The notes: a model not told the origin generated them from the sequence alone. Shown: positions 1-6,258, numbered from the stretch's first letter. The stretch is 7,982 bases of DNA from an uncultured Clostridia bacterium (GCA_937911885.1 CALDPW010000124.1:1-7982), one strand, 5' to 3'. Numbers and translations: made by a program.

Positions 1-21
1 ATGACGGAAGAACAGTCATGA
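1..21 (+). CDS. C-terminal tail of an upstream gene (partial)
   Basis: The first 21 bases read as the final codons of a gene entering from the left (M-T-E-E-Q-S-stop, TGA at 19-21). The stop lies 25 bases before the yraN start, a spacing normal for an operon, and the yraN ribosome site sits in the gap. In Clostridia yraN often follows rnhB or a small FlhB/EscU-like gene, but six codons cannot identify the product. Another frame stays open to a TAA at 51-53, so the reading frame itself is uncertain. Confidence 0.3.
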   Translation: MTEEQS

Positions 22-46
22 CTAATCCGTGTAAGGTGGTGAGAAG

Positions 47-424
47 TTGCTAAGTAATAAAGATAAAAGATTCAAACAATATGTCGGAACGAAAGGAGAG
101 GATGCCGCGGCAGGACTCCTTAGGGATAAAGGATATAACATTTTAAGACGCAATTATTCGGTACATAACGTGGGCGAGATAGATATAATCGCTGAAAAAG
201 ACAGTGATATACACATATTTGAAGTCAGAACCAGACGCAATCTCGGAAGTTTCCCTGACTCTGCAGAATCTGTAATGCATAAAAAACGGAACAGGGTAAT
301 GAGGACAGCAGAGAGATTCGTTAATGAGAACGAACTGTTCGACCGGAACATCGTATTCGAGGTGATAAGGGTCACCCACGATGCGCAAGGTAATATACTC
401 AGGATTGATTTTGTGCCATTTTGA
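47..424 (+). CDS. yraN: YraN family protein (UPF0102), putative PD-(D/E)XK nuclease-fold protein
   Basis: This 125-residue protein has the normal length of the UPF0102/YraN family, a small cytoplasmic group with a nuclease-like fold and no firmly established role, often encoded next to rnhB or comM. The N-terminal GTKGEDAAAGLL (14-25) matches the family G-x-x-GE-x-x-A signature. The core GEIDIIA (43-49) supplies the conserved Asp46, and FEVRTR (58-63) corresponds to the family EVKxR strand. The usual Lys of that E-x-K motif is Arg61 here, which may weaken any catalysis. The chain ends in ...VPF, matching the family's usual terminal ...NAF, so it is complete. Start: TTG at 47, chosen because a strong AAGGTGGTG site (33-41) lies five bases upstream and no in-frame ATG is available. 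It is clearly richer in G+C than everything to the right. Confidence 0.85.
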   Translation: MLSNKDKRFKQYVGTKGEDAAAGLLRDKGYNILRRNYSVHNVGEIDIIAEKDSDIHIFEVRTRRNLGSFPDSAESVMHKKRNRVMRTAERFVNENELFDRNIVFEVIRVTHDAQGNILRIDFVPF

Positions 425-486
425 TGTGCAAAGTGCCGAATTTGATACAAAATGCATTTTTGATGATTAGAAATGCCATTTTGACA
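414..486. repeat. Four imperfect ~20-bp tandem repeats, IS21-end-like
   Basis: Four copies of a TGCCATTTTGA-like core start at 414, 434, 453 and 474 (spacing 20, 19 and 21 bases, about two helical turns). The last copy extends to TGCCATTTTGACA, ending at 486. The first copy contains the yraN stop codon. Read on the minus strand, the array starts TGTCAAAATGGCA and repeats inward. IS21-family elements begin with TGT...ACA termini carrying several subterminal transposase-binding repeats of this kind. No transposase gene is in the window, so the assignment is inference; a cluster of regulator-binding sites is an alternative. Confidence 0.5.
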
Positions 487-721
487 AGTTTTGTTTATTG
501 CTTTAATTAAGCAATAGACTATAATTGGTGAGGTTTTGGGACAGAACCACTATGTCAAAAATGCAAGATTTAATTTTCGAAATTTCAAATATTGAACTAA
601 TTATACCATATTCCACGCCATTTGTCAATAAAAATCTATAAAAAAATAACTTCTACAGTTTTTTACCTTTTAAGCAATAACAACATAAAATACTAGTAGC
701 TGCCACCCACTACAAGTTGGT
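487..721. other. Non-coding spacer between compositionally different regions
   Basis: No open frame with a ribosome site is seen here. It contains the 497-515 inverted repeat; a weak hairpin around 526-552 (GGTT and AACC arms around TTGGGACAG); and TGTCAAAAATGCA (553-565), an inverted match to the repeat units at 414-486 (11 of 13 against the last unit, 11 of 11 to the 453-463 core). From about 590 the DNA becomes markedly AT-rich and resembles the genes to the right rather than yraN. Confidence 0.5.
497..515. other. Short perfect inverted repeat (hairpin)
   Basis: ATTGCTT (497-503) and AAGCAAT (509-515) are perfect inverted repeats around a five-base centre. There is no T-tract, so it is not a typical terminator. 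It lies just outside the repeat array ending at 486 and could be an operator or a DNA remnant. Function is not evident. Confidence 0.35.
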
Positions 722-750
722 TTGACAACCTTGTTTAAATTTGGTATACT
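722..750 (+). promoter_or_regulatory. Sigma-70 promoter of the 776-1405 gene
   Basis: TTGACA (722-727), a 17-base spacer and TATACT (745-750) form a near-consensus promoter. Initiation is expected near 757, leaving a leader of about 19 bases before the ATG at 776. The same TTG at 722 opens the longest possible reading frame, but since it is the -35 box it cannot be the translation start. Confidence 0.85.
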
Positions 751-775
751 CTCTCTCGGAGAAAATTTATTTTAT

Positions 776-1405
776 ATGACGAATAGAAGAAAAATACTAA
801 AAAAATTAAAAAAGAACGCTGCCATAAAAGAGGCAACAACGCTGGATTATAACGAAGATGGTTCAGTAAAAATTTATGTAGGATTAAAGGAAGCTAGTGA
901 TTTCTTTTCACCTCACGCTTACTTAACTTACGAGTTTATTAACACTAACGTTGAAGATTATATTAAAAAATATGAATCAACAATTCCAATTGAAAAAGAT
1001 GTTTCTGTTGATATTTACACCGAAACACCAACCACACATGATGAAAAGAAACGTATTAGACGTGCATTAAAACGACACTATGCCGAAAACATTGTTTCAA
1101 CCGAAAAAACATATAAGCGCGAAACTCGCCTAGGTTTTACATTTAGCCTTATTGGTGTGTTTATTATTTTGCTAGAAGCTTTGCTATACGCTTTTATTAA
1201 CAACTTCTTTTTAGACACTTTACTAGCTGTTGTTGGTTGGTTGTTTTTGTGGGATGGATTAGAACATCTTGTTTATGACCGAGCATCAATAAAACACAAG
1301 TTAATACGACAATATCGCATACTTAATGCAAAAGTTCACGTTAGACAATATAGTAAAAAAATTCAACGTGAATATGGTTTGGATGAAGAATACGATGAAG
1401 ATTAA
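776..1405 (+). CDS. Two-helix membrane protein of unknown function
   Basis: I do not recognise this 209-residue protein. Residues 1-115 are hydrophilic and rich in Lys and Glu, with a mixed alpha/beta look (for example LDYNEDGSVKIYVGL at 23-37). Two closely spaced hydrophobic helices follow at about 119-141 and 144-160, ending in WDGLEHL. The tail (165-209) is highly basic and then strongly acidic (DEEYDED end). No signal peptide is seen, so both large domains probably face the cytoplasm with a hairpin in the membrane. ATG 776 is chosen because the promoter at 722-750 excludes the upstream TTG; a GGAG at 758-761 is rather far (14 bases) from it. It is monocistronic, with its own promoter and a terminator directly after the stop, convergent with the peptidase gene. 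Confidence 0.75.
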   Translation: MTNRRKILKKLKKNAAIKEATTLDYNEDGSVKIYVGLKEASDFFSPHAYLTYEFINTNVEDYIKKYESTIPIEKDVSVDIYTETPTTHDEKKRIRRALKRHYAENIVSTEKTYKRETRLGFTFSLIGVFIILLEALLYAFINNFFLDTLLAVVGWLFLWDGLEHLVYDRASIKHKLIRQYRILNAKVHVRQYSKKIQREYGLDEEYDED

Positions 1406-1433
1406 AAAAAGGATCAATTATGATCCTTTTTTT
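1404..1433. terminator. Bidirectional intrinsic terminator between convergent genes
   Basis: A perfect 13-bp inverted repeat (A-tract plus GGATCA, loop ATTA, TGATCC plus T-tract) ends in T-runs on both strands. It overlaps the stop codons of the gene at 776-1405 (+) and of the peptidase gene (-) and should terminate both. Confidence 0.9.
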
Positions 1434-3207
1434 ATATGTATGAAAAATCTAATTGAACTAATCCCATGCCAACAAGCTTAATATAACTAACACCCTCTAA
1501 CGAAAATTGCATTGTTGTGTTTGAAACAACTTGCGCAATGTTTCCAAGCGAATTATAACACTCAATTTGAATATGTTTATTAGTCTTTAATTTTAGATTG
1601 TTATATGGCAAATCCAATAATGCCAATTGGTTTCGAGCAGAATCAATATTGATATATAAATCCTTATAAACAACATTAAAATCGCCCCTAAAATCTTCAG
1701 CAATACTCATATTAAAATACCAATTAAACTTATTAGTATTAGCAAACATCTCGTATCTATTACCAGTAGCATATTCAACAAATGTATCGTTGCCACTTAA
1801 CACATTGCGGCAATCACCTAATTGTTGTTCAGTTAAATAAAAATCATTAAATAAATCATTGTTGTTATAATACTCTTTTAATAATGCTTTTAGTGTTTCC
1901 AAATTGCTAGTAGCAAATCTAGCATCCTGCATCCAGCCACAAAAATCGTCATATTTATAATCTAAATAAGCATAAAATCTTGCGCCTGCTTCATATTGCG
2001 AATTTGCGCCATATTGATCCCTGCTTAAATTTAACAAATCATCTTCAAAACTATAAAAATGCATTGTTGATTTTAAAACAGGAATGTTATAAACAACCTC
2101 CTCACCTCTTCCAATATAGGTTTGCAACTCTGGTTTTGTTTGACTGATGGTTTTTGCTGTTAAATATTCCATATACTGAGCAAAGCCCTCTGTTAATGTT
2201 CCGTTGTAAGATAAGCCCCCAACTTGGCTATGATCCAATGCATGAGCAAGTTCATGTGGAAACGCAGTTGATTGTGTCATAAATAAAGCATACGAATTCA
2301 TATAAATAGTTCTACCAGCACAAGAAGGATAATTTGTGTTGTTTAATTCAATGGTAATTTTGGGTTCAAAGGTTAATCCTGAACATTGTTGTTGAATATC
2401 ATAAATTTCTTCAATTTTTTGTTTGTAATCAGCATGAACAAAGGTGTTTGCTTCAATTTTAATTACAAAGTGAGCAGTGTGTTCAACAGTTGCAGCTGAA
2501 TAAAAATTAACCCTATCAAAATTGTTGCTATTAAACACTTCACTGTTTGCTTGTTTAACATTGTAATCAACATAATAATCATAATTGTTGTAGTTGATTT
2601 TTAATTTTTTAACCCCAGTAGTGGATGTGTTAAAATTACTAACCATTGCCTCGGTTACTGGCACATTAGTTTTTGTTATATATCCATTTTTGTTTTCGCA
2701 AAATTCAATGCTTGCACCTTGTAAATTAATTGGTTCATTAACATAATAAGTTAAAAACATGTTTTTAACCATGGATATACAATTAAATCTTGAATCATTA
2801 ATATTTTCAACCACATAATAACAAAATTCTTTAACACAATCATCAATCTTAACTTGTGCATATTTTTTACCAATAGTTTGGGTGTTAAAATGTTTCAAAT
2901 GTTCAGTTGTTAACTTTACTGTATTTTTTTGATTGTTATTATATTTCAAAATAAGAGACTCGTCGCCATACAAGCCCGAATTTTTAACATAAATTCTATT
3001 TTCAAAATTAACGCTGCTTATGCTGCGAACTTTGTTGGTTTGCGATGGTGTGTTAGAGCTATCACTAGGAGTTTCATCAACAGGTGGGCTGCTTGGTGGC
3101 TCATCATGCTTAGAAAAAACACCAAGCCCAAACAAAACACCAAATATGCTTGATATCGATATTACAACTATTAAACAAATTACAATAATCTTATTTTTCT
3201 TTGACAT
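1432..3207 (-). CDS. Membrane-anchored gluzincin-type zinc metallopeptidase with Ig-like domains
   Basis: A 591-residue extracytoplasmic protein. Residues 1-6 are basic, 7-31 form one long hydrophobic segment (anchor or signal peptide, no lipobox), and 34-58 are a Pro/Ser/Thr linker. Two diverged Ig-like repeats follow (about 65-135 and 140-220); each contains a FNTxTxGxKK strand typical of Big_3-type domains (FNTQTIGKK, FNTSTTGVKK). The peptidase core has HELAH at 318-322 (His318, Glu319, His322), a TEGFAQY motif giving the likely third zinc ligand Glu340 (HExxH-x17-E), and YEAGARFYAYL at about 405-415, as in the MA clan. The rest is beta-rich. Likely substrates are extracellular proteins or peptides, but none can be read from sequence. 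Start: an upstream ATG at 3285 is rejected because the promoter at 3226-3255 lies inside that extension and AAAGGA (3214-3219) sits six bases before ATG 3207. Confidence 0.82.
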   Translation of the reverse strand: MSKKNKIIVICLIVVISISSIFGVLFGLGVFSKHDEPPSSPPVDETPSDSSNTPSQTNKVRSISSVNFENRIYVKNSGLYGDESLILKYNNNQKNTVKLTTEHLKHFNTQTIGKKYAQVKIDDCVKEFCYYVVENINDSRFNCISMVKNMFLTYYVNEPINLQGASIEFCENKNGYITKTNVPVTEAMVSNFNTSTTGVKKLKINYNNYDYYVDYNVKQANSEVFNSNNFDRVNFYSAATVEHTAHFVIKIEANTFVHADYKQKIEEIYDIQQQCSGLTFEPKITIELNNTNYPSCAGRTIYMNSYALFMTQSTAFPHELAHALDHSQVGGLSYNGTLTEGFAQYMEYLTAKTISQTKPELQTYIGRGEEVVYNIPVLKSTMHFYSFEDDLLNLSRDQYGANSQYEAGARFYAYLDYKYDDFCGWMQDARFATSNLETLKALLKEYYNNNDLFNDFYLTEQQLGDCRNVLSGNDTFVEYATGNRYEMFANTNKFNWYFNMSIAEDFRGDFNVVYKDLYINIDSARNQLALLDLPYNNLKLKTNKHIQIECYNSLGNIAQVVSNTTMQFSLEGVSYIKLVGMGLVQLDFSYI

Positions 3208-3225
3208 AAATTTTCCTTTCAATTT

Positions 3226-3255
3226 AGTATAACACACATTTTTTTTAACAAACAA
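3226..3255 (-). promoter_or_regulatory. Promoter of the metallopeptidase gene
   Basis: On the minus strand TTGTTT (3255-3250), an 18-base spacer and an extended -10 TGT-TATACT (-10 at 3231-3226) are seen. Initiation near 3219 would leave a leader of only about 12 bases, just enough to include the AAAGGA ribosome site. Confidence 0.65.
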
Positions 3256-3301
3256 ACCAAATAAGCACTTATATGTTACACCCACAAATAAATTGTAATA
3301 A

Positions 3302-3330
3302 TTGATTTTTAATAATTATCATGCTATACT
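3302..3330 (+). promoter_or_regulatory. tRNA-Arg promoter
   Basis: TTGATT (3302-3307), a 17-base spacer and TATACT (3325-3330) preceded by TGC (extended -10). Initiation near 3337 gives a tRNA 5' leader of about 8 bases. Confidence 0.75.
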
Positions 3331-3344
3331 ACAAAACGTAATAT

Positions 3345-3421
<77 letters not shown>

Positions 3422-3451
3422 AAAAAGAACGACGAAATTGTCGTTCTTTTT
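3422..3451. terminator. Bidirectional terminator of tRNA-Arg and the ASCH gene
   Basis: AAAAAGAACGAC (3422-3433) and GTCGTTCTTTTT (3440-3451) form a 12-bp stem with a six-base loop and T-runs on both strands. It follows the tRNA CCA end directly on the plus strand and the ASCH stop codon (3455) on the minus strand. Confidence 0.88.
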
Positions 3452-3454
3452 ATT

Positions 3455-3787
3455 TTATAAATTAACCCAAATTATGGCACCATTAGGATGTTTGTATTTT
3501 CGTGGATTTTCATATCTTTGTGCATTGGTAATAACCCATGCATAAGTTTTGTTATAAGGAAGAGTTTCAACGTTTGTTATATTGTGTTTGGCTATGTTTA
3601 AACGATAATCATCAATATTAAGTGGCAAACAATCAACAAGCTCGCAACAGCCCACAACCAATCCACTGCCACTTTGTATTAATTCTATTTGTCCTCTAAT
3701 GTGTGTTTTACTGCCTCGAATTTCCCATGTTTTTTTTCCATCCAAAATATAATCAATCCAAGGTTGTTTAATAATTAATGCTTTCAT
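3455..3787 (-). CDS. ASCH domain-containing protein
   Basis: A 110-residue single-domain ASCH protein, a PUA-related beta-barrel that binds RNA or nucleosides. The N-terminal KALIIKQPWIDYILDGKKT, then WEIRGSK, gives the family G-x-K-x-x-E-x-R signature at residues 17-24, the likely ligand pocket. Later strands include IRGQIELIQSGSGLVVG (30-46) and YAWVITNAQRYENP. Known relatives include a YqfB-type amidohydrolase acting on N4-acetylcytidine and ASCH ribonucleases, but neither activity can be assigned here. The gene stands alone: the rluA-type gene upstream has its own terminator, and a -10 box lies six bases from the ATG with no ribosome site, suggesting a leaderless mRNA. Confidence 0.88.
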   Translation of the reverse strand: MKALIIKQPWIDYILDGKKTWEIRGSKTHIRGQIELIQSGSGLVVGCCELVDCLPLNIDDYRLNIAKHNITNVETLPYNKTYAWVITNAQRYENPRKYKHPNGAIIWVNL

Positions 3788-3793
3788 ATTTTT

Positions 3794-3802
3794 ATTGTAA
3801 CA
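3794..3802 (-). promoter_or_regulatory. Extended -10 promoter of the ASCH gene (leaderless)
   Basis: On the minus strand TGT-TACAAT occupies 3802-3794, and the predicted start of transcription is the A of the ATG at 3787. No good -35 box is found at 16-18 bases (T-rich there), so recognition may depend on the extended -10. Confidence 0.5.
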
Positions 3803-3843
3803 TAATTTTTATTACATTAAAAAGCAACATTTTAATAATTAAC

Positions 3844-3870
3844 AAAAAAGAACGATAGCAATATCGTTCT
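3844..3870 (-). terminator. Terminator of the U32-rluA operon
   Basis: On the minus strand AGAACGATA (3870-3862), loop TTGC and TATCGTTCT (3857-3849) are followed by a run of T (3848-3844). The 5' arm overlaps the pseudouridine synthase stop codon at 3871-3869. Confidence 0.85.
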
Positions 3871-4723
3871 ATTTATCTTTTTCGGTATGTTTTAACCAAT
3901 TAACTTCGGTTTTAAATTGTTTACCATTTAAATATGATAATTTTGAATCGCCAAAATTTAAAATTAATTTTTCAGCTGTTAAACATTGTTTTTTTAGCGC
4001 AAACTTTTTGTTTGTTTCTTTGTCACCATATTTTTCATCCCCAATTATTGGATGCCCCACAAATGCCATGTGTGCCCTAATTTGATGTGTTCTGCCAGTT
4101 GGAATTTGTATGGATAAAAGCGATGTTGAATTATATTCTTCCACAACGTTATAAATTGTGGTTATTGGCTTTGTGTTTTCTCCTTTGCAATCAAACACAA
4201 ACACCTGCGAATTGTTAGCGTCTTTTTTTAAATGTGCATTTAATGTTTGGCTTTTTATATTAAATTTACCTTTAACCCAAGCAACATATTGTTTTGTTAT
4301 GGATTTTTGCTTAAAAGCGTCCAAAATAATGTTTAGCGATGTTTCATTTTTTGCAAGCAACACCAAACCTTCGGTGTTTATATCAATGCGATGACACGCA
4401 TAAACAATGGTTCCTTCCTGCTTTAAAATGTTTATTAAGTCATTATCGTTTCCAATAACTTCAACACCAGTAGGTTTTGATACTATTAAAATATTATCAT
4501 CTTCAAACACCCTAACAATTTTAGGCTTAAAACTTTCAAAATCAACATAAACCTGAATATTGTCGCCAACAAACACTTCACAATCTTTGTTGGTGCGCTT
4601 TCCGTTAATTTTAATATCCTTTTTACGCAAAGTTTTTAAAACCAAATTATAGTTTAATTGGGGAAACTGTTTTAAAACACTTTTAATTAAACTTGTGTTT
4701 GATTGACTAACATATTGTTGCAT
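3869..4723 (-). CDS. RluA-family pseudouridine synthase (RluC/RluD type)
   Basis: A 284-residue enzyme that isomerises uridine to pseudouridine in RNA, most likely 23S rRNA by family analogy. Residues about 10-60 form an S4-type RNA-binding domain (VLKTLRKKDIKINGKRT). The catalytic domain starts with IVSKPTGVEVI (80-90). The active-site motif HRIDINTEGLVLLAK (111-125) carries catalytic Asp114; the family consensus is HRLDxxTSGLLLLAK and the S-to-E change is common in Gram-positive members. TGRTHQIRAHM (209-219) and HPIIGDEKYG (224-233) complete the family signature. Length is normal. It overlaps the upstream U32 gene by one base (TAATG) and its ribosome site AAGAGG (4738-4733) lies inside that gene, so translation is probably coupled. 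The exact target uridine cannot be told from sequence, so no specific rlu symbol is given. Confidence 0.92.
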   Translation of the reverse strand: MQQYVSQSNTSLIKSVLKQFPQLNYNLVLKTLRKKDIKINGKRTNKDCEVFVGDNIQVYVDFESFKPKIVRVFEDDNILIVSKPTGVEVIGNDNDLINILKQEGTIVYACHRIDINTEGLVLLAKNETSLNIILDAFKQKSITKQYVAWVKGKFNIKSQTLNAHLKKDANNSQVFVFDCKGENTKPITTIYNVVEEYNSTSLLSIQIPTGRTHQIRAHMAFVGHPIIGDEKYGDKETNKKFALKKQCLTAEKLILNFGDSKLSYLNGKQFKTEVNWLKHTEKDK

Positions 4724-5985
4724 TAATTATTTCCTCTTAAATCAATCATTGTTGCATTGTTGTTTTCAATTTTTATATCATTTATCAAATCAAAATAACA
4801 ATTGCTTACTTTTGTTCTTCTAATGTTAAATTTGTGTCCACGTTCGTTAGTATAATCTAGCCCAGGCTTAAATTTACAATTTTTACAATCATCATAATTA
4901 AATGTTGTTTTATATGGACAATGTGTAAATGTCATTAATGATGGATATCCACTATATGTTAAACAATTATTAACCTGCACACTCAAATCTGATTCAATAC
5001 TTTTTACAACATCACTAACACCCAATTGGTTTAGCGCAAACGCTGTAATGTTGTTAGTTACATTTAATGGATAATTTGCAACCACATTATATCCCAAACT
5101 TAAATAATACAAGCCATATATGTTGTTAGCAACCAGCCCAACATTTTTATTTAAACTATTAACAACCATATCAACAACAGCCAAATCATTAGACCTGGCA
5201 ACCAATGGCAACATTACAAACAACTTATGATTTTTATATTGTTCCATTAATTTATCTATTGATTGTTTGTTAAATACTGTTGGCGCTAATACCACATTAG
5301 CACTGCTTGGCACCATGTATGTTTGCTTATCATCAACAATATAATAGGTTTTGTGAGCAAACTTTGTTTTGCTATTTAATAGTTTGTTATATTCATCAGC
5401 ATTAAATATTACATTTGGACAATTGCTTTCAAAATTTTCAATTATTTTTTCTTCCAACATCAGCACTGCACTGCGACGCATTTCGTTTATTACAGACTTT
5501 GGAATAAAAACATTTTCAAGTTCGCAGTCAAAATTGCTTAACTCAAAATTAGTATCGTTAAAACGATTAACACTATCATAAATTTGTTGTTGTGTTGCAG
5601 GAGAATTTTTAGCAGCTGCACAAACATCTGGTGATTCCACAGAGCAACAAATATTGTTATACGATAAAGTTAAAACAGCTTTTTTGTTTGTTTTTGACAC
5701 AAAGTGTGCACCAATTGGCAATTTTAAGCTTTTTGATAACAATTTTTGTTCATTTAAATTATCTAGTGTTAAAAACACTTCGGCGCCACTTTGAGTTTTT
5801 GTTTTGCTAAACACCTCAAAAATATTATTTGCAATCTTGTTAGAATTGCCAACACCCATACTGCATTCAACACCATTAAAAACAAATTTTAAACCATCAC
5901 CACACGATGGAGTGTAGTTGTTAACCTTTATTGTTATTTTGTTTAAAAATTTCTTTATATAATATAGGCGCAGATGTAAAAGCAT
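4723..5985 (-). CDS. U32-family peptidase-like protein, N-terminally truncated
   Basis: These 420 residues match the second half of the large Clostridia-type U32 proteins (usually about 700-800 residues). Residues about 18-45 (ITIKVNNYTPSCGDGLKF and on) match the beta-barrel that normally follows the first U32 domain. Residues about 110-185 are a DUF3656/collagenase-like region (ATQQQIYDSVNRFNDTNFE, FIPKSVINEMRRSA). Residues about 225-400 are a TIM-barrel half ending in a cysteine cluster: Cys356, Cys367, Cys370, Cys396. E. coli relative RlhA hydroxylates 23S rRNA; coupling to a pseudouridine synthase gene fits RNA modification, but this is inference. The entire first U32 domain is missing: an in-frame TAA sits three codons (9 bases) upstream of the ATG (5994-5992) and no ribosome site is present. 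The first ~10 residues are probably not native. Likely a gene fragment at a breakpoint. Confidence 0.8.
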   Translation of the reverse strand: MLLHLRLYYIKKFLNKITIKVNNYTPSCGDGLKFVFNGVECSMGVGNSNKIANNIFEVFSKTKTQSGAEVFLTLDNLNEQKLLSKSLKLPIGAHFVSKTNKKAVLTLSYNNICCSVESPDVCAAAKNSPATQQQIYDSVNRFNDTNFELSNFDCELENVFIPKSVINEMRRSAVLMLEEKIIENFESNCPNVIFNADEYNKLLNSKTKFAHKTYYIVDDKQTYMVPSSANVVLAPTVFNKQSIDKLMEQYKNHKLFVMLPLVARSNDLAVVDMVVNSLNKNVGLVANNIYGLYYLSLGYNVVANYPLNVTNNITAFALNQLGVSDVVKSIESDLSVQVNNCLTYSGYPSLMTFTHCPYKTTFNYDDCKNCKFKPGLDYTNERGHKFNIRRTKVSNCYFDLINDIKIENNNATMIDLRGNN

Positions 5986-6009
5986 TTTCTTTTAAGGAGG
6001 AGAATCACA

Positions 6010-6258
6010 ATGAATCATAAGGAACGTATAGATGCTGTTATAATGGATCCACCAAGAAGTGGTAGTGATGAGAAATTTATTAAATCTGTGCTTAAATTAT
6101 TACCTGAAAAAGTTATTTATATTTCTTGTAATCCTAAGACTCAAGTAACAGATTTAAAACTTTTGATGGAAAAATATGAGATAAGTTTTATTCAACCAGT
6201 TGATATGTTCCCACATACAGCTCATGTTGAAAATATTGTGTGTTTAAATATAAAATAA
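6010..6258 (+). pseudogene. C-terminal fragment of 23S rRNA (uracil-5-)-methyltransferase (RlmD/RlmCD family)
   Basis: The 82 residues match only the end of TrmA/RlmD-type methyltransferases, which are normally about 400-460 residues long. Visible landmarks are VIMDPPRSGSDEKF (10-23, the DPPR motif), VIYISCNP (35-42, with catalytic Cys40) and QPVDMFPHTAHVE (62-74). The TRAM domain, the SAM-binding motifs and the iron-sulfur cysteines are absent, so it cannot be active alone. AAGGAGG (5994-6000) nine bases before the ATG looks like a strong ribosome site, but it may be chance: the other frame from 5967 reads GADVKAFSFKEENHNES before a TAA at 6018-6020, which would fit the family's D-A-x-x-F segment. 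That suggests a one-base frameshift near 6017 in an older, longer gene. The end (TAA 6256-6258) is native. Confidence 0.75.

Noticed and set aside
498..525. TTGCTT-16-TATAAT promoter-like pair
   Set aside because: The -35 match is poor, it overlaps the 497-515 inverted repeat, and no gene or structured RNA follows before 722.
3208..3285. 26-residue N-terminal extension of the metallopeptidase
   Set aside because: The gene's own promoter lies inside the extension, and the inner ATG has a good ribosome site followed by a normal anchor sequence.
4158..4394. Plus-strand open frame opposite the pseudouridine synthase
   Set aside because: It is a shadow of a clearly conserved gene on the other strand and has no ribosome site. 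The same applies to the open frames at 143-457, 2929-3232, 5369-5581 and 6222-6446.
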